DNA of 64,000 nucleotides from Proteles cristata cristata. Taxonomy: Eukaryota > Chordata > Mammalia > Carnivora > Hyaenidae. Where the stretch lies: assembly GCA_017311185.1 (NCBI GenBank), contig JAESUZ010003286.1:62001-126000 (forward strand), given 5' to 3'. Below the pieces are notes generated by a model, which ran no database searches, was not told the DNA's origin, and saw nothing but the letters and a program-made list of their open reading frames with translations. The translations under genes and the position numbers were made by a program. This document shows positions 22,860-32,600 of the stretch, piece by piece (the first letter of the stretch is position 1; each line of letters starts with the position of its first letter).

Positions 22860-23113
22860 AGTGGTTTTCAAATGGGGGTTATTTTGACCCCTAGGAACAT
22901 TTGGCGATGTTTGGAGACATTTTTGGTTGTCATTTGGGGTGGGGGTGGGGGAGGGAGGGCAGAGTGAGCCAGTTGCTACTGGCATCTAGTGGGTAGAGGC
23001 CATGAAAGCTGCTAAACTTCTTGCAATGTATAGGATACAGCTCTCCCAACCACCCCCCAACAAAGGATTATTTGGCCTCAAATTTCAATCATACCTAGGT
23101 TGAGAAAGCCCTG
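22860..23113 (+). mobile_element. MER5A-like hAT-Charlie element
   Basis: Starts 'TAGTGGTTTTCAAATGGGGGTTATTTTGACCCC' and continues 'gaacatttggcgatgtttggagacatttttggttgtca', 'ttgctactggcatctagtgggtagaggcc', 'gctgctaaacttcttgcaatgtataggatac' and 'caaaggattatttggcctcaaatttcaat', ending 'aggttgagaaagccctg'. All landmarks of MER5A are in order, with a G-rich expansion near 22938-22965. Non-autonomous and inert. Confidence 0.9.
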
Positions 23114-23282
23114 CTCTGGTCCATGCTTTGGTGTTAGTCTGGATTCTGCAATTCCAAATGTTCTCTACTGGGAGCACCTTCACAGTGGTCAAGGAGGAAG
23201 GAAGGAATTTGAATGTTCCCAAAACTAAGCATACAGCCTTTCTTGCTCTAAAGGGAGGGGGTCTCTCTCTCTCTCTCTCTCT

Positions 23283-23505
23283 TTTTTTAATGTTTTAATG
23301 TTTGTTTGTTTATTTTTGAGAGAGAGGGAGAGCACACCCAGTGAAAGGGCGGAGAGAGAAAGGGAGATACAGAATCTGGAGAAGGCTCCAGGCTCTGGGC
23401 TAATAGCCCAGGGCTCAAACCCACATAGGGCTCAAACCCACAATCCGTGAGATCATGATGTGAGCTGAAGTCCGACACCTAACTGACTGAGGCACCCAGG
23501 TGCCC
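23283..23505 (-). repeat. Feline SINE, antisense, next to a (CT)n tract
   Basis: Tail side 'TTTTTTTAATGTTTTAATGTTTGTTTGTTTATTTTTGAGAGAG', head 'GAGGCACCCAGGTGCCC'. A (TC)10-type tract at 23262-23282 lies directly outside the tail. 'GGGCTCAAACCCACA' occurs twice around the B box (23409-23442), a short internal duplication. Confidence 0.92.
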
Positions 23506-23763
23506 TGAAGGGGTCCCCTTCTTATTGTAAGGGCCTTTAAAATGGCACATTCTCCTAGGTAAGGTTTCAAAAAAAATATTCAGATTACATAAAGTCAGTT
23601 TAGCTACAATTTTTCCAAGCCTCACCCAATTGGGTGAAGCAGTGTCCAATTCTACCCTGCACTGTTGCTCAGAGGCCCAAGTGCTGGTCTATAGGGCATC
23701 TTAATGCAAATTAGAACAAGCCTCCCCTCCAAGTAAAGTTTTAAAGTTCATAATAATAATTAG

Positions 23764-23966
23764 AGGGGCTCCTGGGTTGCTCAGTTGGTTAGGTGGCCGA
23801 CTTTGGCTCAGGTCTTGATCTTGTGGTCCATGGGTTCAAGCTCCGTGCTGGGATCTGTGCTAACAGCTCAGAGCCTGGAGCCTGTTTCAGATTCTGTGTC
23901 TCCTGCTTTCTGCCCCTCCCCAGCTCATGCTCTGTCTCTCTCAAAAATAAACATTAAAAAAAAATT
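23764..23966 (+). repeat. Feline SINE followed by (AAT)n
   Basis: Head 'GGGGCTCCTGGGTTGCTCAGTTGG', tail 'AAAAATAAACATTAAAAAAAAATTT'. It is flanked on both sides by AAT-rich runs (23751-23762 and 23967-23987), which are probably the duplicated target expanded afterwards. Confidence 0.92.
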
Positions 23967-23989
23967 TAATAATAATAATAATAATTAGA

Positions 23990-25277
23990 ATGAGGTCATT
24001 TTGTATAAAATAAATCAACTGTAAGATATAAAAGAACACTTGAAATTTATTGAACTGTACAAGCAAGATGTGTGTACCATAGTACATTAAACCAAAATAA
24101 AATGTTTTCCATAAAATAGAAATTTTGAGCTTTTACTCACTAGAATTAGTACTGGAATATAACTTTGTTTTCAAATTGTTGCATGTTGTATTGGGTTCCT
24201 CTTGTGTTCCCCTCATATTCTCTTGACCACTTTTTTACTCCAGCTGTTTCTAAAGCACCCAGCTGTGGAACAAGGGTAACCTGAGAGCATCTCACCTCAG
24301 CTGCCTCCTGCATCTCCTGCTTTCTGACCTGGGGCTTTTCTGCTGGGGTCGCATAGCACATTCTGACAAATGTGCAAACTTGGAAGTACAAGGGGGTTAA
24401 TTCCTCAGAGAACAACAACCCCTGACCCATGGAGGATGGGCTCCAGTGGAGAAACACTCCATTCTTCTGCCCCATTGGGTGCATGCCGCATGGCTCCTCA
24501 GTGTCCCAGCCAGATGGAGCCCAGGTGCTCACAGCACGGCCAGCTGCATAACAGGGACATGGATTCACTTTCCTCCCTGCTTCACTTTTCCCAATTCCTT
24601 GGCACCAGTTTCCCAAAATGAACCACCTTCACAAAAACCCTGGTCTCAGCCTTTACCTTTTAGGGGAACGTTAGACTAAGACATGCCTCTTGCTTTCATG
24701 GAAACAAAATGTTGATGATCATTTTAATGCTTACTTGCTCCAATATCTTGGTTTCTCTTGAAAAGGTCGCTAGATTTGACAGGTTATAAATCATAAGCAA
24801 TTTTAAATACATTTTAATTTCAAGAAGCTATGTTCTCCATTGGCAACCAATGTTGTCAAAGTTAAATATATTCTGAGAGCTACAGAAATATTCAGAAAGG
24901 CGTCCAGTAAATTACTGATGCAAGTGTATTGCTAAATGTCAAGAGGAGAGTTTAGAAAACAGTTTAAGGTTTTAGTTGCTCACAGATCAATGCCTCGTCA
25001 ATAGCACAGTGGTCAATTTTAGTTGTAAATTCTCACATAGTTACAGTTGTTCAAGTTCATCCCCATTCCTCAAATTATGTATGTCATTTAGAAGATTGAA
25101 AGACCAGGATATTTTTAAGCACTACGAACCTTTCTTATGAAAACAATATTGTTATATCCAATATTTTTAAACAGAAATTGAGTTTGAAGTTTTATGTAGG
25201 TCACAAATGGGCTGATCATAGACTCACAGAAGTAAAATTACTTTTCTTCTGACTTTTTGTCTTATATTTCCTTCTTA
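23990..25277. other. Unassigned single-copy-like DNA
   Basis: About 1.3 kb with no recognisable repeat or gene. A 156-codon reverse frame (24146-24616) shows no domain or splice context. The AT-rich part at 24680-25250 is repeat-free and could hold conserved elements. Confidence 0.4.
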
Positions 25278-25293
25278 AGAGAAGCTGGCATCA

Positions 25294-25505
25294 GGGCACT
25301 TGGGTGGCTCAGTTGGTTAAGTGTCCGATTTTGGCTCAGGCCATGATCTCACAGTTTGCCAGTTTGAGCCCTGAATCCGGCTCTGCACCGACAGCAGGAA
25401 GCCTGTTTGGGATTCTTTCTCTCTGCCCCTCCCCCAGCACGTGTATGTGCAAGCGCTCTTTCTGTCTCTCTCAAAAATAAATAAATAAAACTTAAAAACA
25501 GAGAG
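25294..25505 (+). repeat. Feline SINE
   Basis: Flanked by a perfect 16-bp duplication, AGAGAAGCTGGCATCA, at 25278-25293 and 25506-25521. Head 'GGGCACTTGGGTGGCTCAGTTGG', tail 'CAAAAATAAATAAATAAAACTTAAAAACAG'. Older subtype. Confidence 0.96.
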
Positions 25506-25983
25506 AGAGAAGCTGGCATCAATGGTCTTCAATTTGTTTAGCATTAAGAATAATTATTCTTAAACACTAGCATTTAATTTCTCTTTAGAGAATGTTTTAA
25601 TTCCTTTGATGCTTTCAAAGCATTTTGTATACTGGTTTTGGTTCCTGCTTATACTTATATTACTAATTCTGCATAAAACATCATATCAAATTTGTACTAA
25701 GAAAATTAATTTAAAAGTGAATATTTTGAGAGTATGTCTCAGCTTGCATTCTACAGTCTAGTTTTCTCTAGGTCTTTCAATTATAAAACATATTCCTTCT
25801 TCAAAAGTAGAAATAGGATAATATGTATCATTCTGGTGATATATATTACTTCCATCCACCAGAAAATTATCATGGTAAATGTGTATGTTACCCATCTTTA
25901 GAGTGAAAAATTTTATAATAAAAATATTTTCTAATTTTCTTTTTAAAAAACCACGTTGACTTACTTTTTAAATTTTATTTATT

Positions 25984-26166
25984 ATTTATTTATTTATTTT
26001 GAGAGAGAGCACAAGTGAGGGAGAGGGGCAGAGGGAGAGAGAATCCAGGCACGTTCCATGCTCAGTGCAGAGCCCAGCATGGGTCTTGATCCCATGACCC
26101 CGAGATCTTGACCTGAGCCAAAATCAAGAGTAGGACATTCAACCAATTGAGCCACCCAGGCAGCCC
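25984..26166 (-). repeat. Feline SINE, antisense, inserted in tail of a neighbour
   Basis: Head 'GAGCCACCCAGGCAGCCC' at 26150-26166. The near-repeats TTTTTAAATTTTATTTATT (25965-25983) and TTTTTTAAAATTTTTATTT (26167-26185) are its target-site duplication, within the A-tail of the SINE to the right. Confidence 0.88.
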
Positions 26167-26185
26167 TTTTTTAAAATTTTTATTT

Positions 26186-26381
26186 ATTTATCTTGAGAGA
26201 GAGGGAGGAAAAGGGAGAGAGGGAGAAGAAGAGAGAGAGGAAGAAAGAGAATTCCAAGCAGGCTCCGCACTGTCGGTGCAGACCCCAACACGGGTAGGGC
26301 TCGATCTCACGAACTGTGAGATCATGACCTGAGCCAAAATCAAGAGTCAGCTGCTTAACCAGTTGAGCTACCCAGGCACCC
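26186..26381 (-). repeat. Feline SINE, antisense, host of the nested copy
   Basis: The outer duplication AATATTTTCTAATTTTC is perfect over 17 bp (25923-25939 and 26382-26398) and brackets both SINEs, so this copy arrived first. Its 3' tail (25940-25964) includes 'aaccacgttgacttac', a short non-SINE extension as expected from a pol III read-through transcript. Confidence 0.9.
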
Positions 26382-26489
26382 AATATTTTCTAATTTTCAA
26401 AACAATGAAGTTGCTTGCAAAACAGATGGTATCCTGAGACATGATACCATTTGGTACACAACATAAACAGCCACACATGGAAGCCCTGT

Positions 26490-26705
26490 GAGTAATGTTA
26501 TCTTAGCATTTTAAACCCCTCCTCCTATAACCTGGCCCCAACCAACCGTAGCAGTCTTCCACTTCACATGCCTCTGCTTTAGCCAGTAACCATTCTCTAT
26601 ACCAGACCTTTGCTTTTGCTGTTCTCTCTGCTTTGGATGCCATCCCTGCCCTGCCCTTGCCTAGTGACATCCTACCCAGTGGGGCACTCCCTCCCCAAAC
26701 CTCCA
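26490..26705 (+). mobile_element. L2 fragment
   Basis: 'ctttgcttttgctgttctctctgctttggatgccatccctgccct' with 'gtgacatcctacccagtggggcactccctcccc' matches the L2 region corresponding to 'ctttgcacttgctgttccctctgcctggaatgc'. Diverged and non-coding. Confidence 0.7.
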
Positions 26706-27094
26706 GAGCACTGTTTAGAAGTCATTTGGGCTTGACATTGGACTAGACCATATACTCTCCAAGACACAGAATAGAGCTGTTCCATCTCAGCTTTCCAGGA
26801 GTCAAGCCCAGCCCACAATGGGCTCAGGAAAGTGGAACAAATTGAGGAAAGTCTAAGATCCAGTAAGCCCTCTGAGGACCATGGCATTTCTTGGTGCTGG
26901 CACTGACGGCTATTTAACTTAGCAGTGTTAGAATGATAAGGGGCTCATCCTCTGAGGACTCTTCATGGATGGAGAGGGCCCCTGTGCTGGAAAGGAGGGA
27001 GGCAGATAACCCTGAGGCATAAACTTTCTACATAAGCCTTCCCCTCCCCTGGGCTCTCCTGTGGACACTGGGGCTGTTGTTAACTGCCTCAGCA

Positions 27095-27615
27095 ATTTAG
27101 CCTTTATTCAGCACCTACTATGTGCTAGGCCCTGAGATAAACCAGACCAGACTCTGCCCAAGGGAATCCACAGTCTAGTAAGGAAGACACATGTGGATGA
27201 GTGATAGCGCTTACCTAGTGTATTCATGGTAAGTGCTTACTAGAGGAAAGGGCTAGATCTAGATGCAGGCACAAATCAGGCAGCATCTAGAGAAAGTAAT
27301 ACTGAGACAGAGATGAAGGCTGGGGAGGACCTTCTGAGGTGGAAAATCTAAGGATGGAATTCCAGGCAGAGGAAACAGTATGTAAAAGGGTGTGGAGTTG
27401 TGAGACAGTCTGGCTTTTCTGGGGAAATACAGGTCATCTGGTGTGACTGGGCTTTCAGTTATGAATAGGGCAGTAGACTCTGGAGACTGGTACAAGCCAG
27501 ATTATGATGCCTGAGAGATTAGACTTTATCATGAAGGCAACAGGGATCCTTTGAAAGGTGTAAGCAGCACAGTGACATGGCCAGATTGGAGTTTTAGGAA
27601 GGTTATCCTGGCATG
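27095..27615 (-). mobile_element. L2 3' region, antisense, long
   Basis: 'tttattcagcacctactatgtgctaggccctgaga' is the antisense L2 terminus. It is followed in order by 'ccacagtctagtaaggaagaca', 'aattccaggcagaggaaacagtatgtaaaaggg' and 'gagattagactttatcatgaaggcaacagggatcctttgaaaggtg...gtgacatggccagatt', all antisense L2 landmarks. It is among the longest L2 stretches here. Confidence 0.85.
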
Positions 27616-27719
27616 TTCCAAGTGCCTTGGAGGCTGAGCCAAGCAACCTGACTAAGGGTTCATAAAAGGCAAACAAAGGCCATATGGGTCACTGAGGCTT
27701 TTTTTAAAACACGGCTTCA

Positions 27720-27969
27720 TGGGGCGCCTGGGTGGCTTAGTCGGTTAAGCGTCCGACTTTCGCTTAGGTCATGATCTCGCGATTTGTGGGTTCGAGCCCC
27801 GCGTCGGGCTCTGTGCTGACTGCCAGCTCAGAGCCTGGAGCCTGTTTCAATCTGTGACTCCCTCTCTCTCTGACACTCCCCTGCTCGCGCTGTCTCTCTC
27901 TCTCTCCTAGAAATAAATAAAACATTTAAAAAAATTTTTTAAAAAAATAAAAAATAAAAATAAAAAAAT
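27720..27969 (+). repeat. Feline SINE, subtype B (young-looking)
   Basis: Nearly consensus subtype B: 'GGGGCGCCTGGGTGGCTTAG', 'GTCCGACTTTCGCTTAGG', 'CTGACTGCCAGCTCAGAGCC' and 'TCTCCTAGAAATAAATAAAACATT'. Duplications AAAACACGGCTTCA (27706-27719) and AAAACACAGCTTCA (27970-27983) differ at one base. It has an extended AAAAT tail and split a MER20-like element. Confidence 0.95.
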
Positions 27970-28083
27970 AAAACACAGCTTCAGATTCAGTAGGCCTGGG
28001 ATGGGGCCTGTGACTGTGCACATCCCTAAAAGCTCCCACATAATGCTGATACTGCGGGTCCACAGACCTTGCGTAGCAAGGGA
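27970..28083 (-). mobile_element. MER20-like fragment interrupted by SINE
   Basis: 'cttcagattcagtaggcctgggatggggcctgtgactgtgcacatccctaaaagctcccacataatgctgatactgcgggtccacagacc' follows the central-to-distal part of MER20. The missing part would lie left of the SINE at 27720. Confidence 0.7.
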
Positions 28084-28655
28084 ATGAAACCTGTTTGCTA
28101 GCCTAGTCACTAATGAGTGCTATGAATTCATAGAACACCTTCTTTATTCTCAGGTTTTCACTTTCAAAGGATTAAAACCATTTCCCCTGGGTTCTGCTGG
28201 TTGTACACTGCCTCACGTACACAGATAAATCAAAGGTGCCTATGCCTTTAAGTGGAAGCAAGGGGTCACTGGTAGATGGACAGTGGGTCACAAGGTCATG
28301 TGTCTCAGGTTGATATACAAGCAGCTACTGGTCCTGCAATAAGCATTAAAAGGACACATTCATCACAGGATATGTCCAGCCCACACTTCTGGAGTGCTGT
28401 GCTCAGCTCTGTGAGAGACAATGGTCAGCCATAATATGCAGTAGGAGGATAAGATGGGGAAAGGACCCAGTAGGTAAGGCATCTGAGGCACTCAACCTGG
28501 AGAAGACAGGCTCAATGGAACACAGTCATCTCCAAATCTCTAAGGGGCTGTCATAGGACAAAGGGAGCAGACATGATCTGTGGTACCCAGGAGCTGAGCT
28601 ACAGTTGTAGCTAATCAATGAATTGGAACCATAGCAGGAGAGATCTCCTTTCACT
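28084..28655. other. Unassigned DNA, no gene
   Basis: About 570 bp without a recognised gene or repeat. Confidence 0.35.
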
Positions 28656-28671
28656 ATAAACAGACACACTG

Positions 28672-28884
28672 AGGGGCGCCTGGGTGGCTTAGTCAGTTAA
28701 GCGTCCGACTTTCGCTTAGGTCATGATCTCGCGGTTCGTGGGTTCGAGCCCCACGTCGGGCTCTGCGCTGACTGCCAGCTCAGAGCCTGGAGCTTGTTTC
28801 AGTCTGTGACTCCCTCTCTCTCTGACCCTCCCCTGCTCACACTGTCTCTCTCTCTCCTAGAAATAAATAAAACATTAAAAAAAA
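28672..28884 (+). repeat. Feline SINE, subtype B (young-looking)
   Basis: Very close to the 27720 copy ('GTCCGACTTTCGCTTAGGTCATGATCTCGCGG', 'GACTGCCAGCTCAGAGCC', 'CTAGAAATAAATAAAACATT'). Duplications ATAAACAGACACACTG (28656-28671) and ATAAACAGACACATTG (28885-28900) differ at one base. Confidence 0.96.
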
Positions 28885-29150
28885 ATAAACAGACACATTG
28901 CCAAGAATTAGAGCTTTCTGAATAAGGGATGAGCCACCTTGGATGGTAGTGAACTCCTCATCACTGGAGATGTGCAAGACTGTTTTAAATAACCCAAGAT
29001 CCAATGGGATGACCTCTAAGTCCTGAGATTCTCTCATCTACTTATCCAGCTCAAGAGACAGTAATTACTGCAGTGAGCCCAGAAACTGTGTTGCTGCCTT
29101 CAATAGGATTCAACTTAGTTGTCAATACACTGTGCAAATAATAAAATGCT

Positions 29151-29276
29151 GGGGCGCCTGGGTAGCTCAGTTGGTTAAGCACTTGACTCTTGATCTTGGC
29201 TCGGGTCATGATCTCACTGTTCATGGGATTGAGCCCCGCATCAGCCTCTGTGCTGACAACGTGGAGTCTGCTTAGG

Positions 29277-29311
<35 letters not shown>

Positions 29312-29370
29312 TCCTCCCCAACTCATTCACTCTCTCTCTCTTCCCCTCAAAATAAACAAATACATTTAAA
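29151..29370 (+). repeat. Feline SINE with (TC) expansion
   Basis: Head 'GGGGCGCCTGGGTAGCTCAGTTGG', an expanded CT tract at about 29278-29309, tail 'TCAAAATAAACAAATACATTTAAA'. Duplications ATAAAATGCT (29141-29150) and ATTAAATGCT (29371-29380) flank it. Confidence 0.93.
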
Positions 29371-29464
29371 ATTAAATGCTAATCATATTTTCACACTGTC
29401 CATTCATATCCTACCAGCTTTTCCTGACTACACTATACTTCAGAGAAATCCCTCGCTCTGCTGG

Positions 29465-29765
29465 AAGTCAAGAATCATGGTTTGAGCCCCTCCTACCATC
29501 TTCCTGTATGGCTTTGGAAATGTTTTCTCCTCTCTCTGGACTTCAGTCCTGACCTTAAACATCATACCCTAACCCTCTGCCAAATATGGCAAGTGGGAAG
29601 TTCACTCCAGATGAGGACCATCTGAGGGTTTACTGATTTAGCCCCAGGCCCTAAACATAGTAGGTATTCAAAAAATAGTTGATGAATTGAATTGTGCTCA
29701 GCACAGTGAGTGGAATAACTGAATGGAATTGAACTGAGCTGAGATGAATTGAACTGAATTCACAA
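29465..29765 (+). repeat. MIR/L2 3' end with expanded tail
   Basis: 'tggctttggaaatgttttctcctctctctggacttcagtcc' and 'gccccaggccctaaacatagtaggtattcaaaaaatagttgatgaattgaattg' give the MIR/L2-type 3' end. From 29680 the tail degenerates into imperfect GAATTGAACTGA-type repeats up to about 29760. Confidence 0.65.
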
Positions 29766-30960
29766 ATGCCCCTCTCGCCACTCACCCTTCCTTCCATACC
29801 CTACCAGCATTTTCTACTGAATGACAAAGGGGTTGATGTGGTCTGTTCTTACTCCTCACAGAAAACACTATCTCTGAATCATCTTATTTGTGCTAAAATG
29901 TTCTAATTTTTTGCTTGCAAACTAGACCTTTCCTCTAAGCTCCAAATCTGTTTGGCCTTTGCTCACCAATATTCCTATGATGATTCCACATACACCACAA
30001 AATCAATTATGTCCTGCTTCTCCCAGACCTGCCCCTTCACCAGGTTCCCATCTCATCCCCACAGTCCCTTAGTCAAGAAACCCAGGGTCATCCTGGACTT
30101 CCCTGATTTTTTTAAAAACTCAGCTGACTCCTGAGGGTGGAAAATAATGAATGATTCTTGAGTTTATTATTTTTACATCAGTAATAAACTCAATTTTGCA
30201 AGCTTAGAATAATAATTTGAAAAAGACGCAGTGCAGAATTGATCTGAAAGTGCACCTTTCAGCAAAGCGCGCAAATATTTGCTGAAATAGCCAGATTATA
30301 AATTCCATACTCATCACAGTTTTTTTCCAGAAGGAACATCCCCTCCCCATCAGGTTGGCCTTGTTGGCAGTCAACCTGGATCATACTTTCTTTCCTAGAA
30401 GGGGTATCACCTACTTGAAGTACTACCAAGGGACTATTAAGTACCTCAGGGTCAGGAAACCTGGGTCTTGTTTCCCCACCTGTGTAATGGGGCCAGGGAG
30501 CCGAGCAGAGAATCAAAATGCAGCCCCTTGGACCTCACTGATTTAATAGGTGGGTCCCTTAAGCTGCATTTTCAACGAACTTCCCAAGAGATCCTAACAC
30601 AGTTGGTTTGCCAGCACCATTCTGAAAAGTACCCAACTAAAATATCTCAAGGGGTCCTTCTGGGACAGACACCTATGAAATGACAGACACTTGCTCCTCT
30701 CCAATGCTCAGAATAGGAGCTGGCTCTTACATGTGACTGGGACCACTACAAACCACAGCTGTGTAATGCCCTGACATGCCTTCCTCCTGAGGATGGGGTC
30801 AGCTGTATTGGAACCCGATTAAGGGATGGACCAGCAGGACCACTCTCTGGAGTGGTGATTTATAAGTAAAACTAAAATATTCCAGAAGATAACAAAATGC
30901 ATTTCCCTGAACACTGCTCAGAGATGGAACCACACATGCCTGGAAAACATCCCTTAACAT
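29766..30960. other. Unassigned DNA with minor old-repeat traces
   Basis: No gene. An L2-like phrase ('aagaaacccagggtcatcctggacttccctga', near 30077) and a MER20/MER5-like phrase ('aagctgcattttcaacgaacttcccaagagatcctaacac', near 30560) are too short to name. A 12-bp perfect inverted repeat lies at 30158-30193. Confidence 0.35.
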
Positions 30961-32285
30961 CCTGCTTTGCCCAGGACCAAGATGCTAACCTGCCTTCTCA
31001 GGAGGGAGGGTGTGGTATTTGCTTCAAGGGCTTCTGCTGGGAAACAACAGAAACAGGCTCTAGCTGATAACAAGCAGAAAGTGAATTTAGTGAAAGCACA
31101 GGGAGCAATTCCCAGAACAGCTAGCACAGATGCAGAAGTAGTAGTAAAAAGTGGGCTGGAGCCAGGACCACAGCCACCGCACAACCAGAGTATCAAGGAA
31201 CCCACACCCGGCCCCAAATCCCACAGGAAACAACTCACATGGCACTGCTGGTACTGGACACTAGGTACCACCACCTGCCTACTGCTGCTGTGGCCCCTGC
31301 AGGCTGGGTAGTACTACTGCATCAGGATTGAGTCCCCACTGTCTTTCTGTGTCACTGAAGCAGATGGGTCTGAGTAACTGCAGCCTGCTATTGCAAGGGA
31401 GGCCTAGAAAGAGAGATTCTAGCCTTTTCTGCTTCTATGAGAGCCAGGCCCAAACGTAGGAAAGATGTTCAGATGCCTAGATACTTCCCAACAGACAAAT
31501 GGCCACTCCAGGAAGACCTGGCTACCTACAGGGCTCTGGTCTTTAGAATGGAATAGAATGGAAAACAACAACAACAACAAAAACAGAATGGCCATGTTTG
31601 GGGCCAGAAGTAAATATTACAGGAGAATAGTAATAGGATTTGGGTTGCCATTAGTATTTCCTCTCTCTAAATAAATGTCAAGGATTTCATTTTGAAGCTG
31701 AGTTAAAGTACCCACCTGCCTGGGGCATCTCCATGACTCAATTAGAGCCTGGTCATTCCCTGATCATGAGTTCTGTTGTGTTAGGCCAGGAAGGAGCAAC
31801 TTAGACTTTCATATGCGAGATCTAAGCTCAAATCCTCCAAATGAGTCTTAGAGGTCTCAAATCTCTCTCAAATTGCATGGCTCCAGCATGGGAGGAGGTG
31901 GGCCTATACTCCACCCCCTCCCGTCCCCCCAACCACACCTGTGTGATCCAGAAGAAGAGAGGAAAACTGTGTGGCTGACAGTGAGCAGAGGGTATGACCA
32001 CTGGGCCACACACCTGCCTACCTTTGGGACCTCTCTTGGTGCCCCACCTGGGTCCTGGGGTTGGGGATGCCATGGTTGTATGGCCCCCACCCTCCTCCTC
32101 CTTACTCATTTGTCCACAACCCAGTCATTCTGCAGACAAAATTACTAAGGCCCAGAGAGGGTCACAGAAGGCACCTTGTCTGGGAAAACCCAAAAACTGA
32201 AGGGATCCAGGAAGGAGCAGCCGTGTCCCTTTTCTGAGATTCAGGTGGGAACCAGCTTGGAGTCAAAGGGGCCTGAATCGGCCAG
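30961..32285. other. Unassigned DNA, no gene
   Basis: A 114-codon plus-strand frame (30967-31311) overlaps a reverse frame and has no domain. It lacks splice context and is judged to be chance. An (AAC)n-like run occurs at 31563-31584. Confidence 0.35.
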
Positions 32286-32600
32286 CTTTTGCTAACAGCC
32301 CTAAAATGTCAATGACTCAAAATGAACAATTATTTCTGGCACCCATATCCATCATGGGTCCACTTTGGCTCTGTTCCACTTCATCTTCATGTCAAGACCC
32401 AGACTAGATGAGAACACCATATTTCGGTGCTGGCTCTCAATGCCTCTGCTCAGAACTGGCTTACAGCACTTTCTTGCACTTTCATGGGCCAAAGCAGGTC
32501 ATGTGGCCAAATCAGACATCAGCAAGGTGGGACCATTATAATCTTCTCACAAGGAGGGCAGAAAACAAGGGAAACAGTAATACAATCCAGCATGAGCCAT
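32286..32600 (-). mobile_element. MLT1-like LTR fragment, antisense (tentative)
   Basis: 'caatgactcaaaatgaacaattatttctggcac' and a distal 'tcatgggccaaagcaggtcatgtggccaaatcagacatcagcaaggtgggacc' resemble antisense MLT1 LTR landmarks ('...ttaaaacaataaacatttattatc', 'attggttagaagcaagtcac'). Strongly diverged. Confidence 0.45.

Noticed and set aside
24146..24616. 156-codon reverse frame
   Set aside because: Overlapping plus-strand frames of similar size and no domain. Not supported as an exon.
25917..26382. CRISPR-like or direct-repeat array
   Set aside because: The repeated units are SINEs with target-site duplications. Spacing is irregular and this is mammalian DNA.
28672..28760. tRNA gene (A and B box-like sequence)
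   Set aside because: The A/B-box head is the tRNA-Lys-derived part of the SINE, repeated about 35 times in the window. No cloverleaf or terminator.
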